Below, one piece after another: positions 54,681 through 63,945 of a stretch of 64,000 bases of DNA (position 1 is its first letter; each line of letters opens with the position of its first letter). Source of the stretch: Caballeronia arvi (GTDB lineage: Bacteria; Pseudomonadota; Gammaproteobacteria; Burkholderiales; Burkholderiaceae); contig NZ_FCOM02000041.1 in NCBI RefSeq assembly GCF_001544695.2, positions 1-64,000 on the forward strand, in the 5' to 3' direction. Both the position numbers and the translations under genes were made by a program. The notes beneath the pieces are model-generated. The model was not told the origin of the DNA. It saw only the letters and a list, made by a program, of their open reading frames with translations, and did no database searches.

Positions 54681-55053
54681 GGGCCGGAATATGTCACCTT
54701 TTATTGGTCGACTGCAAAGAGCGACTGGGACTTACTAGGCCGGAATATGTCACCTTTCATCGGTTGATGACGAGAAGCGAGTGGATTCCGCTTAGAAGGC
54801 CGGAATAGGTCACCTTTTATGTCGACTGCAAAGAAGCAAGTGGGACCGCCGCTTACCAGGTCGGAATATGTCACTTTTCATCGGTCGTTTTCACAGAGAC
54901 GAGTCCGACTTCCGCGTACAAGGCCGGAATACGTCACTTTTCTGTCTTTCGAAACCCGGAACTGTTGTCGCGCAGCAAATCGGAATAAGTCATTGGACAA
55001 TCTTTCCGTCGAACAGAATTGTTTCCATGACAGGCCGTTTTGCGTCACCTTTT
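54681..55053 (+). repeat. Second iteron array, 55-63 bp spacing
   Basis: Copies of AGGCCGGAATATGTCACCTTTT start at 54681, 54737, 54797, 54858, 54921, 54977 and 55032. The spacer is also partly repeated (GTCGACTGCAAAG at two places, GAAGCGAGTGG and variants). This array has the same unit but longer period than the tandem one; it may act in incompatibility or copy control. A further copy lies at 55324. Confidence 0.8.
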
Positions 55054-55430
55054 AATCGCTTGTCCATCTCATGAAGGACCAGAAAGCGCACCGGATCGCT
55101 CGCAGACTGCTCTCCGTAACTAGTAGCTTCGATTGTTCCGAGCACTGCTGCTTTGCGTGGATCACCGCTCCCGCGGCCACTCGCATTCGCCCACGGTGCG
55201 ACAGAATTTTAGGCAGGCAGTCTCCAGCCGTCTATGCATCGGCGTGGCCGCGAGAAGTTACGCTCAGGATATTCGTCGCCAAGACTGCGCAATCGCAACA
55301 CGAAATCGCGACGGTTGACCTCCAGGCCGCATCCCGTCACCTTTACGCTGCTTCGCTTCACCTCCAGCTTCTTCCGGCCATCCGCCCCAGCGTTGCTTCA
55401 GCGTCAAATTGTTCAGAGTTCACTTGAAGT
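55054..55430. other. Region between iterons and parA
   Basis: A single iteron copy (AGGCCGCATCCCGTCACCTTT) starts at 55324. No gene is called. Confidence 0.4.
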
Positions 55431-55494
55431 TAACCACAGGCGTGGTTATTCTCCCGGTTACCAGTAATTTTCAAGAAAACCGGGATACATCCCG
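55431..55494. promoter_or_regulatory. Inverted repeats in the parAB promoter region
   Basis: TAACCAC-aggc-GTGGTTA (55431-55448) and CGGGAT-ac-ATCCCG (55481-55494) lie just before parA. They may be operators for the ParA helix-turn-helix domain or further partition sites. Confidence 0.45.
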
Positions 55495-55516
55495 ATAACC
55501 TGGATGAGGACGAACC

Positions 55517-56710
55517 GTGAACGCACCCGACCTTTCGCTGATGAGAATGCCGGAGGCCGAGGAGGAGGTCTCCGTCGATGATCTGGTCGAACTCTCGAGC
55601 CAAGCTGGCGATGTGCTCGACAAGATCCGCGATGCGATGCTTGAGCCCTATCCCCGCAAGAAAGCGCCCGCCTTCACGAGCGCAACATTGGCCAATCTAT
55701 GCGGGATCGATAAGCCACGCGTGAAGTATCTCAGCGGCAAGGGCGATCTGCCAGTGGGCACGTCCACGGGTGCCGGCCGCGCCAAGGTCTTCACGTTGGA
55801 AGAGGCTATAACCTGGATCAAAGCCACGTCGAAGCGCGCGACTCGCCCCGAAGGTGCACGGGCGCGTGTGATCTCGATCGCCAATTTCAAAGGGGGCGTG
55901 ACCAAGACAACCACGGCAGTTTCAGTCGCCCAAGGACTAACTCTATTGGGACGCAAGGTTCTGCTGATCGACTGCGATCCTCAAGGCTCCTCTACCCAGT
56001 TGTGCGGTTATGCGCCGGAGACAGAAGTCACCGACGAATCGACCCTCCTCCCTCTGTTCTACGGAGAACAGTCCGACGCACGGTACGCGATCCGCGAGAC
56101 GTATTGGCACAACCTTGACCTCATCCCTGCTCGGATAGCGCTCTCGGACGCTGAATTCGAGGTGCCTGCCAAACTACTGTCAGACCGGAAGTTCGAGTTC
56201 TGGGACATTCTCAACAAGGGGCTCAAGCCGGTCCTGCAGGACTACGACGTCGTTATCGTCGACACCCCACCGGCGCTGAGCCAGTTGACGACGAACGCGC
56301 TAGTGGCCGCCGATGCGATCCTTCTGCCCTGTCCTCCGGAAGGCATGGACTTCGCCAGTTCCACCCAATTTTGGCGTCTCTTCTCAGAGGTCGCCCGACG
56401 ACTGCCGAACGTCAAGGACGATAAGCGCTACGACTTCGTCAAAGTCATCATGACGAAGGTGAAGAGCACTGAGCTTTCCCGGGTCGTCCAGGGATGGTTG
56501 CACAAGGCATACGGTGCGCGCGTCCTGCCCATCCTTTTGCCGGAATCAGGCATCCAAGTGAGCGCGGCAGCCATGCTCTCGACGATCTATGACGTATCCA
56601 AGTCGGAGGTGAACAGCTCATCGTACGCTCGCATACGCCAGCCCTTCGACCAACTGACTGAATACCTTGATAGCCAGCTCGTGAGAGCGTGGACGAAGGA
56701 GATGGCTTAA
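55517..56710 (+). CDS. parA: ParA partition ATPase (type Ia, with N-terminal HTH)
   Basis: 397 aa from GTG with GAGGA six bases upstream. An N-terminal DNA-binding region (about 1-110, with LANLCGIDKPRVKYL and FTLEEAITWI) precedes the ATPase: deviant Walker A FKGGVTKTTT, LLIDCDPQGSST and Walker B VVIVDTPPALS. Type Ia ParA proteins both move the plasmid and repress the operon. It is directly followed by parB. Confidence 0.93.
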   Translation: MNAPDLSLMRMPEAEEEVSVDDLVELSSQAGDVLDKIRDAMLEPYPRKKAPAFTSATLANLCGIDKPRVKYLSGKGDLPVGTSTGAGRAKVFTLEEAITWIKATSKRATRPEGARARVISIANFKGGVTKTTTAVSVAQGLTLLGRKVLLIDCDPQGSSTQLCGYAPETEVTDESTLLPLFYGEQSDARYAIRETYWHNLDLIPARIALSDAEFEVPAKLLSDRKFEFWDILNKGLKPVLQDYDVVIVDTPPALSQLTTNALVAADAILLPCPPEGMDFASSTQFWRLFSEVARRLPNVKDDKRYDFVKVIMTKVKSTELSRVVQGWLHKAYGARVLPILLPESGIQVSAAAMLSTIYDVSKSEVNSSSYARIRQPFDQLTEYLDSQLVRAWTKEMA

Positions 56711-57754
56711 ATGAGCATGGCAAAACGCATGGCCGAAAGGACGAGTAACATTCAAGCGGAATCGCCTAAACGGGCAACAGTCGCCGACGTTCCCAGAACG
56801 TCGACAGGTCGTCTACTAGATGTCCAGCTACGGGTGAACGAAGCGATCGATCGCGCTGAGAGTGCCGAAGCAAAAGCTGCGAATGCTGAGGCGGCTCGTC
56901 ACGCAGTGGAACAATCCCTTGCTGACGCACGGAAACAACTGGAAGCGCTTGCAACGTCTTCATCAAGTACGGCGACGGATATCGATATCAACACATTCAT
57001 CGAAGTGGAGGGACGTCGTCGGACGCTCTCCACCGAAGAGTACACCGAGCTCCGCGCAAACTTGTCGGCGAGCGAGCTAATGCATCCGATCGTCTACCGT
57101 CCTTTGGGAGATGGTCAGAACGAACTCATTTCCGGTCACAACCGTGTATCGATCTATCGCGAGCTTGGCCGTGATCGGATCAAGGCCGTACCGTTCACAG
57201 GTTCGAAAACCGAAGCCGAAATGGGTGCGGCATTTTCAAATCTCTTAGCGCCCTCGCTCCCTGACTTCGAAAAGTACCGGCAATTTGTTCGGATGCAGGA
57301 ACTGTCGGGACTATCGCAAACGGACATCATCCGCGTGTCCGGCCTGACGCAAGGACACGTCGCCCGCATTTTCTCGTTCGCAAATCTTCCGACTGAAGCC
57401 AAGGAACTCATCGCGAAGAACCCGCACCGTCTAGGCGGCAATGCTGCCCAAAAGCTAGCAATGCTGTCGGAACAGGGACACGTTGCGTTGGTTGTCAATG
57501 CGATCAAAAAACTGGTTGAGGATTCGACGCTCACGCAAGAGAAGGCGGTCGCTCTTGCATCGCCGAAGGCGCAGAAACGCCCAGTGCCCCAGGTCCAGAC
57601 GTTCAATCGAGGAAAGCGCAAAATCTGCGATATGTCCGTGCGAAGCGGCGTAATTGCGCTACGCTTTAGCGGCAAACAGGGTGAGGCTGTGGCGAGCGAA
57701 TGGAGCGAGAAGATCGCTGACTACATACGGACCCACCTACTCGTTGGCGAATGA
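56711..57754 (+). CDS. parB: ParB partition protein
   Basis: 347 aa from the ATG immediately after parA. A coiled-coil-like segment (about 40-95) precedes the ParB/Srx domain with HPIVYRPL and ELISGHNRVSIYRELG, a helix-turn-helix region with LSGLSQTDIIRVSGLTQGHV and a C-terminal dimerisation part. Two palindromic sites at its end are the likely parS. Confidence 0.93.
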   Translation: MSMAKRMAERTSNIQAESPKRATVADVPRTSTGRLLDVQLRVNEAIDRAESAEAKAANAEAARHAVEQSLADARKQLEALATSSSSTATDIDINTFIEVEGRRRTLSTEEYTELRANLSASELMHPIVYRPLGDGQNELISGHNRVSIYRELGRDRIKAVPFTGSKTEAEMGAAFSNLLAPSLPDFEKYRQFVRMQELSGLSQTDIIRVSGLTQGHVARIFSFANLPTEAKELIAKNPHRLGGNAAQKLAMLSEQGHVALVVNAIKKLVEDSTLTQEKAVALASPKAQKRPVPQVQTFNRGKRKICDMSVRSGVIALRFSGKQGEAVASEWSEKIADYIRTHLLVGE

Positions 57755-57835
57755 CATTCTTTTAGAATGTCGTTAATAGCCAGTGAGTTAGAGAAAAGCG
57801 GTCGCCGTCGCATCGATACATTCTTTTAGAATGTC
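57753..57835. promoter_or_regulatory. Two parS-like palindromes
   Basis: GACATTCTTTTAGAATGTC at 57753-57771 is a perfect palindrome around TTT and overlaps the parB stop codon. A second copy at 57817-57835 has one outer mismatch. The centres are 64 bases apart. By position right after parB they are the best candidates for the centromere. Confidence 0.75.
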
Positions 57836-60153
57836 ATTTTCAAACAATGACTTATCGAAATGGAACCGATAACCAAGAGATGGCACTTAAGAACAAAAGC
57901 TTCAGCGCCAACCGAAGGTTTCGGAACTGGCTGTCGGCCGTCCGCTGCAACTCACCGGCGTCACCTGTAACTGCTCCCACTTTTCGCTGGACTCACTAAC
58001 CTGTTGTCGCCTTCCGCGGCGGCGTGCCGAACTGCGCACATCGAAGATACCGCCGCGTGCATGCGCGGCGCTTGCTGCCCTCGCCCGCCCTTCGGGCTCG
58101 AGAACACGCAGCCGCCCTACTCGGTTTCCGTAAGGCCACGCCGGGACAATCCGGCAGCGGTGAGCCTCCCGCTGACAAGATTACTGCCTCGTCCTCATGC
58201 GTCCCTTGGCTGAGCTGAAATCTCTATTTGAGCATCCGTCTGTGGGCATTCAACATGGACAACCGGGGCAGGTGCCAGCGGCCTCCGACACCTGCGCGCT
58301 GGGTGCGCGAGGCGCGCGAACGTAGCAAACGCCTCTCCGAGCCACTTGAAATCACTCAAAACTCGCCAAGGCACCGATCAACTTTCTGCGGCCCCTCCCG
58401 CGATTACGCACCTCGTAGGTCGCCATCGGGAGGCCCTCACACGGGGCGGAACAGCGTTGGCTCGAATAGGGAGCTCAGGCAAGGCGCGTGGCGGTGAGCC
58501 CGCTGGGTCCGCGTCGGTTCATGTTCGGCGCCGATTGGCGAATTGATGGCGATCGCCAGCGCGGAGGAGGGCATCGGTCATGAGGCCGCGGGCTGGACGC
58601 AGCCATTCGCCACCGCGCTCGACAGCGAAGCATTCGACGACGTGCGACGGCGAAATACGCAATCCGTGGAGGCGGGCGGGGTAGAGGTCGACGCGGTGGC
58701 ACCGACCCAGATGTTTCGCTCGAACGCAGGAGGCCTCGTGTCCTACGCGAAGTGCGCGAGCATCGCTGGGTTTCGCCGCTTCTGCAGCGGAAGTGGCGGG
58801 GGAATCGGAATCGGTGGCGCGATGTACGCCCAGTCAGCTTGTCGCGCCCGATGCAAGCCGAAGTAATGTCGCTCTTCGACTTCGGTTGGCGCCAAGCGCG
58901 CCGGGCGCGAGTTGTCTGCGTTTGCTCTGGCTGCTGGAATAGCTTTCAGCCCAGTCGCGTTTATCACTGTCGCTAACCCGCGCCGGAATCGAGACGGGTG
59001 CAATTCGAGGACAAGCCCGTGAGCGTGCATCCAAATATGCGCGGGGGCACTCGCGCACATTGGGAGGACGACCGCGGAGCCGGAGAGAGCTGCGAAACGA
59101 CCTCTAAAGCGACTGTCATCGCAGCGAGCAATATCGCGCAAAATGCAACTACCGATCTGATTCTGTTGACCGCTCAAACTGCACGAGTTTAAGCCTCCGA
59201 TCTGCATTGTGGAGACACTGGCCATCAGCTCACCGGGTCATCGAGGGCGAGCTAAAACTGCTTGGTTACGATCCCCGGCGCGCGGCGGACTATCCACCCA
59301 TCATGCCCGCGTCTTAAAATAGGGCCGACGGAAGCGCCACTTGGGGGCGCTGGTAGGCCAGATCGGTCGCTGACCGGCGAGGGCCGCATGCCTGATAACG
59401 CCTAAAGCAAGGCTTTATTAGGCTTGAACGTCAGCGACCAGGGAAAGTCCGTCTGTATCCAGGCCAAGCCTTGCGAACGAAGACACTCGACGCACTTCGG
59501 CGGTTCGTCGACTCCAGTTGGACAAGATATCGCGGGCTGCTCGGCACAATCCACGCTTTTAGGGTGGTTGGGCGTCGCAGCGGCTGGCGCTCCTGAACAG
59601 TCCCTATCACCGAAGGTAGCCAAGAATTGGTTGTTCGCACGGTCATTGACGAGTCCAGCGAAAAAAGACCCGCCGCAGCGGGTCACGGCTAGCTGGCATT
59701 TCCTGCTCTCAATCTAGCGAACCTCGCCGGCGGCATTGGTTGCCTTGCTGCTCTTCGTTGCGTCGGCCCTCGGGTTCGCCGCAAATGGTAGCGATCCGCC
59801 CCGGGTTTAGGGTGGTCTGGATGCCACAAACGACCGTACTATTAATTATGTAGATATTTATTACTGATCGGCCCAGCGCTGCGAGCGCTGCTAGCCGGAC
59901 GCGCGGAGCGTGGAAGAGGGCGGTCAGGGACGGCGCAATCGTGGCCGCGATCGCGGGCTCGAAAGGTCCGAAAGGTCCGACAGCGCGAAGGGAGCGTGCC
60001 GGGCACGGGGCGCGCGGGCGCGTCGGGCCGCTCTTGCCTGGCTCACCCGGCGAATCGGGTGGCCAGCCTTGTCTGCTAATTATTATTAGCAGTGAATCAT
60101 TTAATTGCTAAAATGAGGGGCGGCTCGCTTTGCATGTCGCTTTGCGGGAGATT
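57836..60153. other. Long gene-poor region
   Basis: About 2.3 kb with many overlapping frames on both strands but no frame with a recognisable domain, signal peptide or convincing ribosome site. A minus-strand frame ending at 59402 has cysteine-rich content (DCAEQPAISCPTGVDEPPKC) and could be a remnant. GCTAAT-tatt-ATTAGC at 60075-60090 is a perfect inverted repeat in an AT-rich patch before the toxin-antitoxin genes. Confidence 0.35.
59660..59684 (-). terminator. Minus-strand rho-independent terminator
   Basis: On the minus strand GACCCGC-tgcg-GCGGGTC is followed by TTTTTTC. It would end leftward transcription, but no gene is recognised to its right on that strand. Confidence 0.6.
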
Positions 60154-60172
60154 GTAATGACAGGGTCATTAC
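60154..60172. promoter_or_regulatory. Palindromic operator of the toxin-antitoxin operon
   Basis: GTAATGA-caggg-TCATTAC, a perfect seven-base inverted repeat, about 50 bases before the antitoxin start. DUF1778 antitoxins bind such sites to repress their own operon. Confidence 0.6.
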
Positions 60173-60220
60173 GTTTATGCGATACTGACGCTTTCCGGTC
60201 GTTGCCGAACGAGGCCTCCC

Positions 60221-60523
60221 ATGTCTGCCACCCATGCACTGCCCCCGAAGCGCGAGACGTTGAATATTCGGATTCGGCCCGAAGAGCGGGGATTGATCGA
60301 TCGGGCGGCGGCGAGCCGCGGCAAGAACCGCACCGACTTCATTCTCGAGGCCGCCCGTGCGGCGGCCGAAGAGGCGCTCCTGGAGCAGGTCGTGATGACG
60401 GCGAGTCCCGACGCGTATGCCGCGTTCCTCGCGCGGCTCGATCTGCCGCCGCAGCCCAATGCGCAGTTGCGCCGCACAATGCAGACGGCGGCGCCCTGGG
60501 ATGCGCCCAGCGACGCCGCATGA
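60221..60523 (+). CDS. DUF1778 (TacA-like) antitoxin
   Basis: 100 aa. A ribbon-helix-helix N-terminus (ETLNIRIRPEERGLIDRAA, RGKNRTDFILEAA) and a C-terminal tail with FLARLDLPPQPNAQL that blocks the partner, as known for TacA. It overlaps the toxin start (ATGA). Confidence 0.9.
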   Translation: MSATHALPPKRETLNIRIRPEERGLIDRAAASRGKNRTDFILEAARAAAEEALLEQVVMTASPDAYAAFLARLDLPPQPNAQLRRTMQTAAPWDAPSDAA

Positions 60524-61011
60524 GGCTGAGCGCGCCCGAACCACTGGGTAGCCAGCATGAGCTCGAGCATTTCGCCTCAGGCGCGGACAGTCTCGATCAG
60601 TGGCTGAAACGCCGGGCCCTGAAGAATCAGGCCAGCGGCGCGTCCCGCACGTTTGTCGTCTGCGAGGACGCGCGCGTGCTGGCGTACTATGCGCTCGCCT
60701 CCGGTGCGGTGACGGTTGAGGAGGCGCCGGGCCGGTTCCGGCGCAATATGCCCGAACCGATCCCCGTCGTGGTCCTCGCTCGCCTGGCCGTCGACCGTTC
60801 CTTGCAGGGCCGGGGCGTGGGCCGGGCGCTGATGCGCGATGCGGGACTGCGCGTGCTTCAGGCGGCCGACACCATCGGCATTCGCGGGTTACTGACCCAT
60901 GCGCTCTCCGAAGCCGCCCAAGGCTTCTATCTCCAGCTCGGCTTCGAGCCGTCCCCGCTCGATCCCATGACGTTGATGATCACGCTGGCCGATCTGAAGG
61001 CCGCCCTTTGA
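60520..61011 (+). CDS. GNAT acetyltransferase toxin (TacT-like)
   Basis: 163 aa. FASGADSLDQWLKRRALKNQ opens the protein and VDRSLQGRGVGRALMRDA is the acetyl-CoA loop of GNAT enzymes; the C-terminal LTHALSEAAQGFYLQLGFEPSP completes the fold. TacT-type toxins acetylate the amino acid on charged tRNA to stop translation. With the antitoxin it stabilises the plasmid. Confidence 0.92.
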   Translation: MRLSAPEPLGSQHELEHFASGADSLDQWLKRRALKNQASGASRTFVVCEDARVLAYYALASGAVTVEEAPGRFRRNMPEPIPVVVLARLAVDRSLQGRGVGRALMRDAGLRVLQAADTIGIRGLLTHALSEAAQGFYLQLGFEPSPLDPMTLMITLADLKAAL

Positions 61012-61349
61012 AGAAGACGCATCGTGCGTGCCGTGGATGCTTGCCTCCTTTACACACCCACCCCTGCGTTGCGTGCAAACGGGGATCGGTCGGCGTTCGC
61101 GCGCCGCGGAATGCCATGCCGTGGTCCTGAGGTCATTCATCGGCGCATCCGGACGCGGCGCGTCTAATTGTGTCAGCGCCACAGCCGTGCGATGGAGAAT
61201 GAACTCGGGGATCAGCGGCTGTTCATGGACGGACGAGACACGCCTCCTGCATAAGCTCACCGTTCTTCCCTGAAGACGCTCACCGTTGGAGACGCGCTGG
61301 AAGCACCGGATTCGTTGGATTTCGCTGATATATAGAAGGACGCTTCACG
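61012..61349. other. Intergenic region before the integrase
   Basis: About 340 bases with no supported feature; attachment or recombination sites for the integrase could lie here but no inverted core site is recognised. Confidence 0.3.
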
Positions 61350-63299
61350 ATGGCCAATCAACCGCAACAGCTGACCTTGCCGCCACCGCGCACCTACACG
61401 CGCACCGACTTCACGGCGCTGCGGGCCTTCGTGCAGCGCCTGCCGGCAGCGACCATTGCACGGCTCTATTACGATCCCGAGCGTTCCCCCCATGCGGCGA
61501 CTGCCGATGCGATGGATCGGTTTCTGGGCACGATGCGCGATGACCTGGTCCATCTCGCCTTGCTGCATGGCTCGTCGGTGCTGGCCGAGCACCTGAAGGC
61601 GTCAATCAAACAGCACGGCAGCGCGAAGCTCACGGCGATGACCCTGCGCATGGTCGAGCAGGCGTCGACGCTCGCGGCCGCGGCGCCGCTTGCGATGCAC
61701 CCAGTCCACTTGTGGTTTCGGCCGCTGATCGCGCAACGGCTGAGCGGAGAGGGGATCGACACGCTCGGCGCGCTGATCGACTACTGCAATGCGCGCGGCG
61801 GCAGTTGGTGGCGCTCGGTGCCGCGCATCGGGGCGCTGCGCGCTCGGGCGATCGTCACGTGGCTACGACGGCATGAAGCCACGCTCGGGGCGAAGGTCGC
61901 AGCGGACGTCGACACCGAATCACTCGTTCCGGCGCTCCAACCCGCGGGCGCAAACCCTGGCGCGGTTCGCGCTATCGTCATCGGCGGTGACCCGGCTGAG
62001 CCGCGACTGGCGCCTTTTGAGCACTTAGCCGTGCCGGCGGCGTTGTCCGGCGGGAATGGGATCCAACGCGGTTTCAATCGGGCGACGAGTTTTGCCTTCA
62101 TCCGCGCCGAACACGATCTCGCGGCGGTGCACGCGTACCTGCACCGTTATCGCGATCGGCCGACGACCTTGCGTGCTTACACGCGCGAGCTCGAGCGATT
62201 GATTTTGTGGAGCGTCGTCGTGCGCCAAAAAGCACTGTCGTCGCTCGCCGTCGAGGATTGTGAGGCGTACAAGGATTTTTTGAAGACGCCGTTGCCGTCT
62301 TTCATGGGGCCGAAGCGGCCGCGCAGTAGTGGCCGGTGGCGGCCGTTCACGCCCGACGGCTTATCTGCCGACAGTCAGGCGTATGCGGTGCGCGTGCTGC
62401 GGGCCGCTTTCGCCTGGCTGGTCGACGTGCGCTATCTGGCCGGCAATCCGTGGAGCGCAGTCCATGAGCCGGCGACCATTACGCGAGAATCATCGGTCCA
62501 GGTTCATCGGGCACTCCCGGCTCGTTTGTGGGCGCAGGTTCGCAAGGCGCTCGACGAACGCTGCGCCGCGTTAGGGGCAACTGCGCTGGAAGATGAGGAG
62601 GGCCGCCGTCAATGGCGCGCCGCTCGCGCGGCGATTCTGCTCATGGGGGATTCGGGGCTGCGTCGTGCCGAGGCGACTGCGGCTCGACGAGAAGCGTTAT
62701 GCCTGGCACGCAGCGACGACTACACATCCCGACGCGTTGCCTCGTCGAGGGCGGAGCCTGGCCAGTCATCCGAGCCCGCTGCGGCGACGCCCGCGGTGTG
62801 GACGCTGACCGTCGTGGGCAAACGGCGCAAAGAACGCACGGTACCCGTGAGCAACGCCACCGTCACCGCACTGCGGGCGCATTGGAGCGATCGCGGCCGA
62901 GACTTTGACGCAACGCACGCGCAAGGACCGTTGATCGCACCGCAGTGGATCCCAGCAACACACACAGCAATGGAACGGCATGACAAGAACGAGGACGACG
63001 TGCCTTATACCGTCGACGCATTGGGACGTGTCGTGCGGATGGCGATTCAACGGCTGAGCACCGAAACGGCTGCACTGGCGGATTTCACCACGGAGGATTT
63101 GGTGCAGCTGGCCAATACATCCTCGCACGCGTTCCGGCATACGTTCGGTACGCGGGCCGTCGCGCGCGAGATGCCCACGGATGTGGTGCAGGCGATTCTG
63201 GGCCACGCCTCACTGCAGACCACGTCCATCTATGTGCGGGCTGAGCGACGGCGCATGCTCGAGGCCGCGGCACGCTACTATGCCGACGAGGCGGAGTAA
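61350..63299 (+). CDS. Tyrosine recombinase / integrase with N-terminal extension
   Basis: 649 aa from an ATG with AAGGA upstream. An N-terminal helical domain (to about 210, TALRAFVQRLPAATIARLYY, GALIDYCNARGGSWW) resembles the extra domain of large plasmid integrases. The catalytic half has Arg438 (SGLRRAEA), the Lys region VVGKRRKERTV, HAFRH (593-597), LGHAS and the nucleophile Tyr628 (TTSIYVRAE). It may resolve plasmid dimers or integrate elements. The catalytic set is complete. Confidence 0.88.
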   Translation: MANQPQQLTLPPPRTYTRTDFTALRAFVQRLPAATIARLYYDPERSPHAATADAMDRFLGTMRDDLVHLALLHGSSVLAEHLKASIKQHGSAKLTAMTLRMVEQASTLAAAAPLAMHPVHLWFRPLIAQRLSGEGIDTLGALIDYCNARGGSWWRSVPRIGALRARAIVTWLRRHEATLGAKVAADVDTESLVPALQPAGANPGAVRAIVIGGDPAEPRLAPFEHLAVPAALSGGNGIQRGFNRATSFAFIRAEHDLAAVHAYLHRYRDRPTTLRAYTRELERLILWSVVVRQKALSSLAVEDCEAYKDFLKTPLPSFMGPKRPRSSGRWRPFTPDGLSADSQAYAVRVLRAAFAWLVDVRYLAGNPWSAVHEPATITRESSVQVHRALPARLWAQVRKALDERCAALGATALEDEEGRRQWRAARAAILLMGDSGLRRAEATAARREALCLARSDDYTSRRVASSRAEPGQSSEPAAATPAVWTLTVVGKRRKERTVPVSNATVTALRAHWSDRGRDFDATHAQGPLIAPQWIPATHTAMERHDKNEDDVPYTVDALGRVVRMAIQRLSTETAALADFTTEDLVQLANTSSHAFRHTFGTRAVAREMPTDVVQAILGHASLQTTSIYVRAERRRMLEAAARYYADEAE

Positions 63300-63327
63300 G
63301 CGTCGGAGAAGGAAGAGAGAATGGCCG

Positions 63328-63588
63328 ATGTCTGAGTTGACGACTGCACTCGGGCTGCGAGCGGCCATTAACGTGCTTCGTGATTTGGCCGAGTCGCGCA
63401 AGATGCAGTCAGGCGAATCGCTCGGGGGTGCCGAGTTCACCTGCACTTCGACGCTGCAGATGTGCTCGAGGAGACCCTGGAAAATCTTCGTGGCGACGAT
63501 GCTCGTAGAAAGCATGAGGGTCGAAGTGGCGATCGCCTACCTGAAGGCGTTTGGCGTCATCTACGCACGACCAACGAGGCTCCGTTAG
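63328..63588 (+). CDS. Small hypothetical protein
   Basis: 86 aa from ATG with GGAAGAGAG upstream, starting MSELTTALGLRAAINVLRDL. Helical at both ends with a middle of serine, threonine and cysteine residues. It lies directly after the integrase and ends exactly where the next gene starts, so the three are probably cotranscribed. Family not recognised. Confidence 0.5.
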   Translation: MSELTTALGLRAAINVLRDLAESRKMQSGESLGGAEFTCTSTLQMCSRRPWKIFVATMLVESMRVEVAIAYLKAFGVIYARPTRLR

Positions 63589-63879
63589 ATGAAACGAACC
63601 TATGCATACCGTGGATTTTCGATCGTTGTTGAGACCGACGCAGCGATTGAGTCATCGCGCAAGACGACCGTAGGGTCGACCGACGGGTATTTCGCGATCG
63701 TGCAAATCGCCACGCTGGAAGGCGAACCGATAACCAGTCCTGTGCGCCTCACCGCCTTTGGCGAACGCCCCTTCGCCACCGAAGCAGACACGCTCATGGC
63801 GGGGCATAGCGCGGGCCAGCGAATCATCGAGGACGTGCTCAACGCCGACCGCGATGGGCAATCGGACGCGCGCAAGTAA
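63589..63879 (+). CDS. Small hypothetical protein, DUF6566-like
   Basis: 96 aa, MKRTYAYRGFSIVVETDAAI, alternating beta strands (GYFAIVQIATLEG, SPVRLTAFG) then a helix with AGHSAGQRIIEDVLN. The YRGF start and RPFATEADTLMAGHSAGQR end remind me of a small Burkholderia family (DUF6566), but I am not certain. Starts right after the preceding stop codon. Confidence 0.55.
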   Translation: MKRTYAYRGFSIVVETDAAIESSRKTTVGSTDGYFAIVQIATLEGEPITSPVRLTAFGERPFATEADTLMAGHSAGQRIIEDVLNADRDGQSDARK

Positions 63880-63945
63880 AGACGAATCTCGCCATGCAGC
63901 GAGAGACAGACTAATTGCCCGCATGAGGAAAAATTAATCGAAACG

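Noticed and set aside
59402..59686. 94-codon minus frame with several cysteines
   Set aside because: Its first codons coincide with a minus-strand terminator, so this start cannot be real; a remnant of another gene is possible but unproven.
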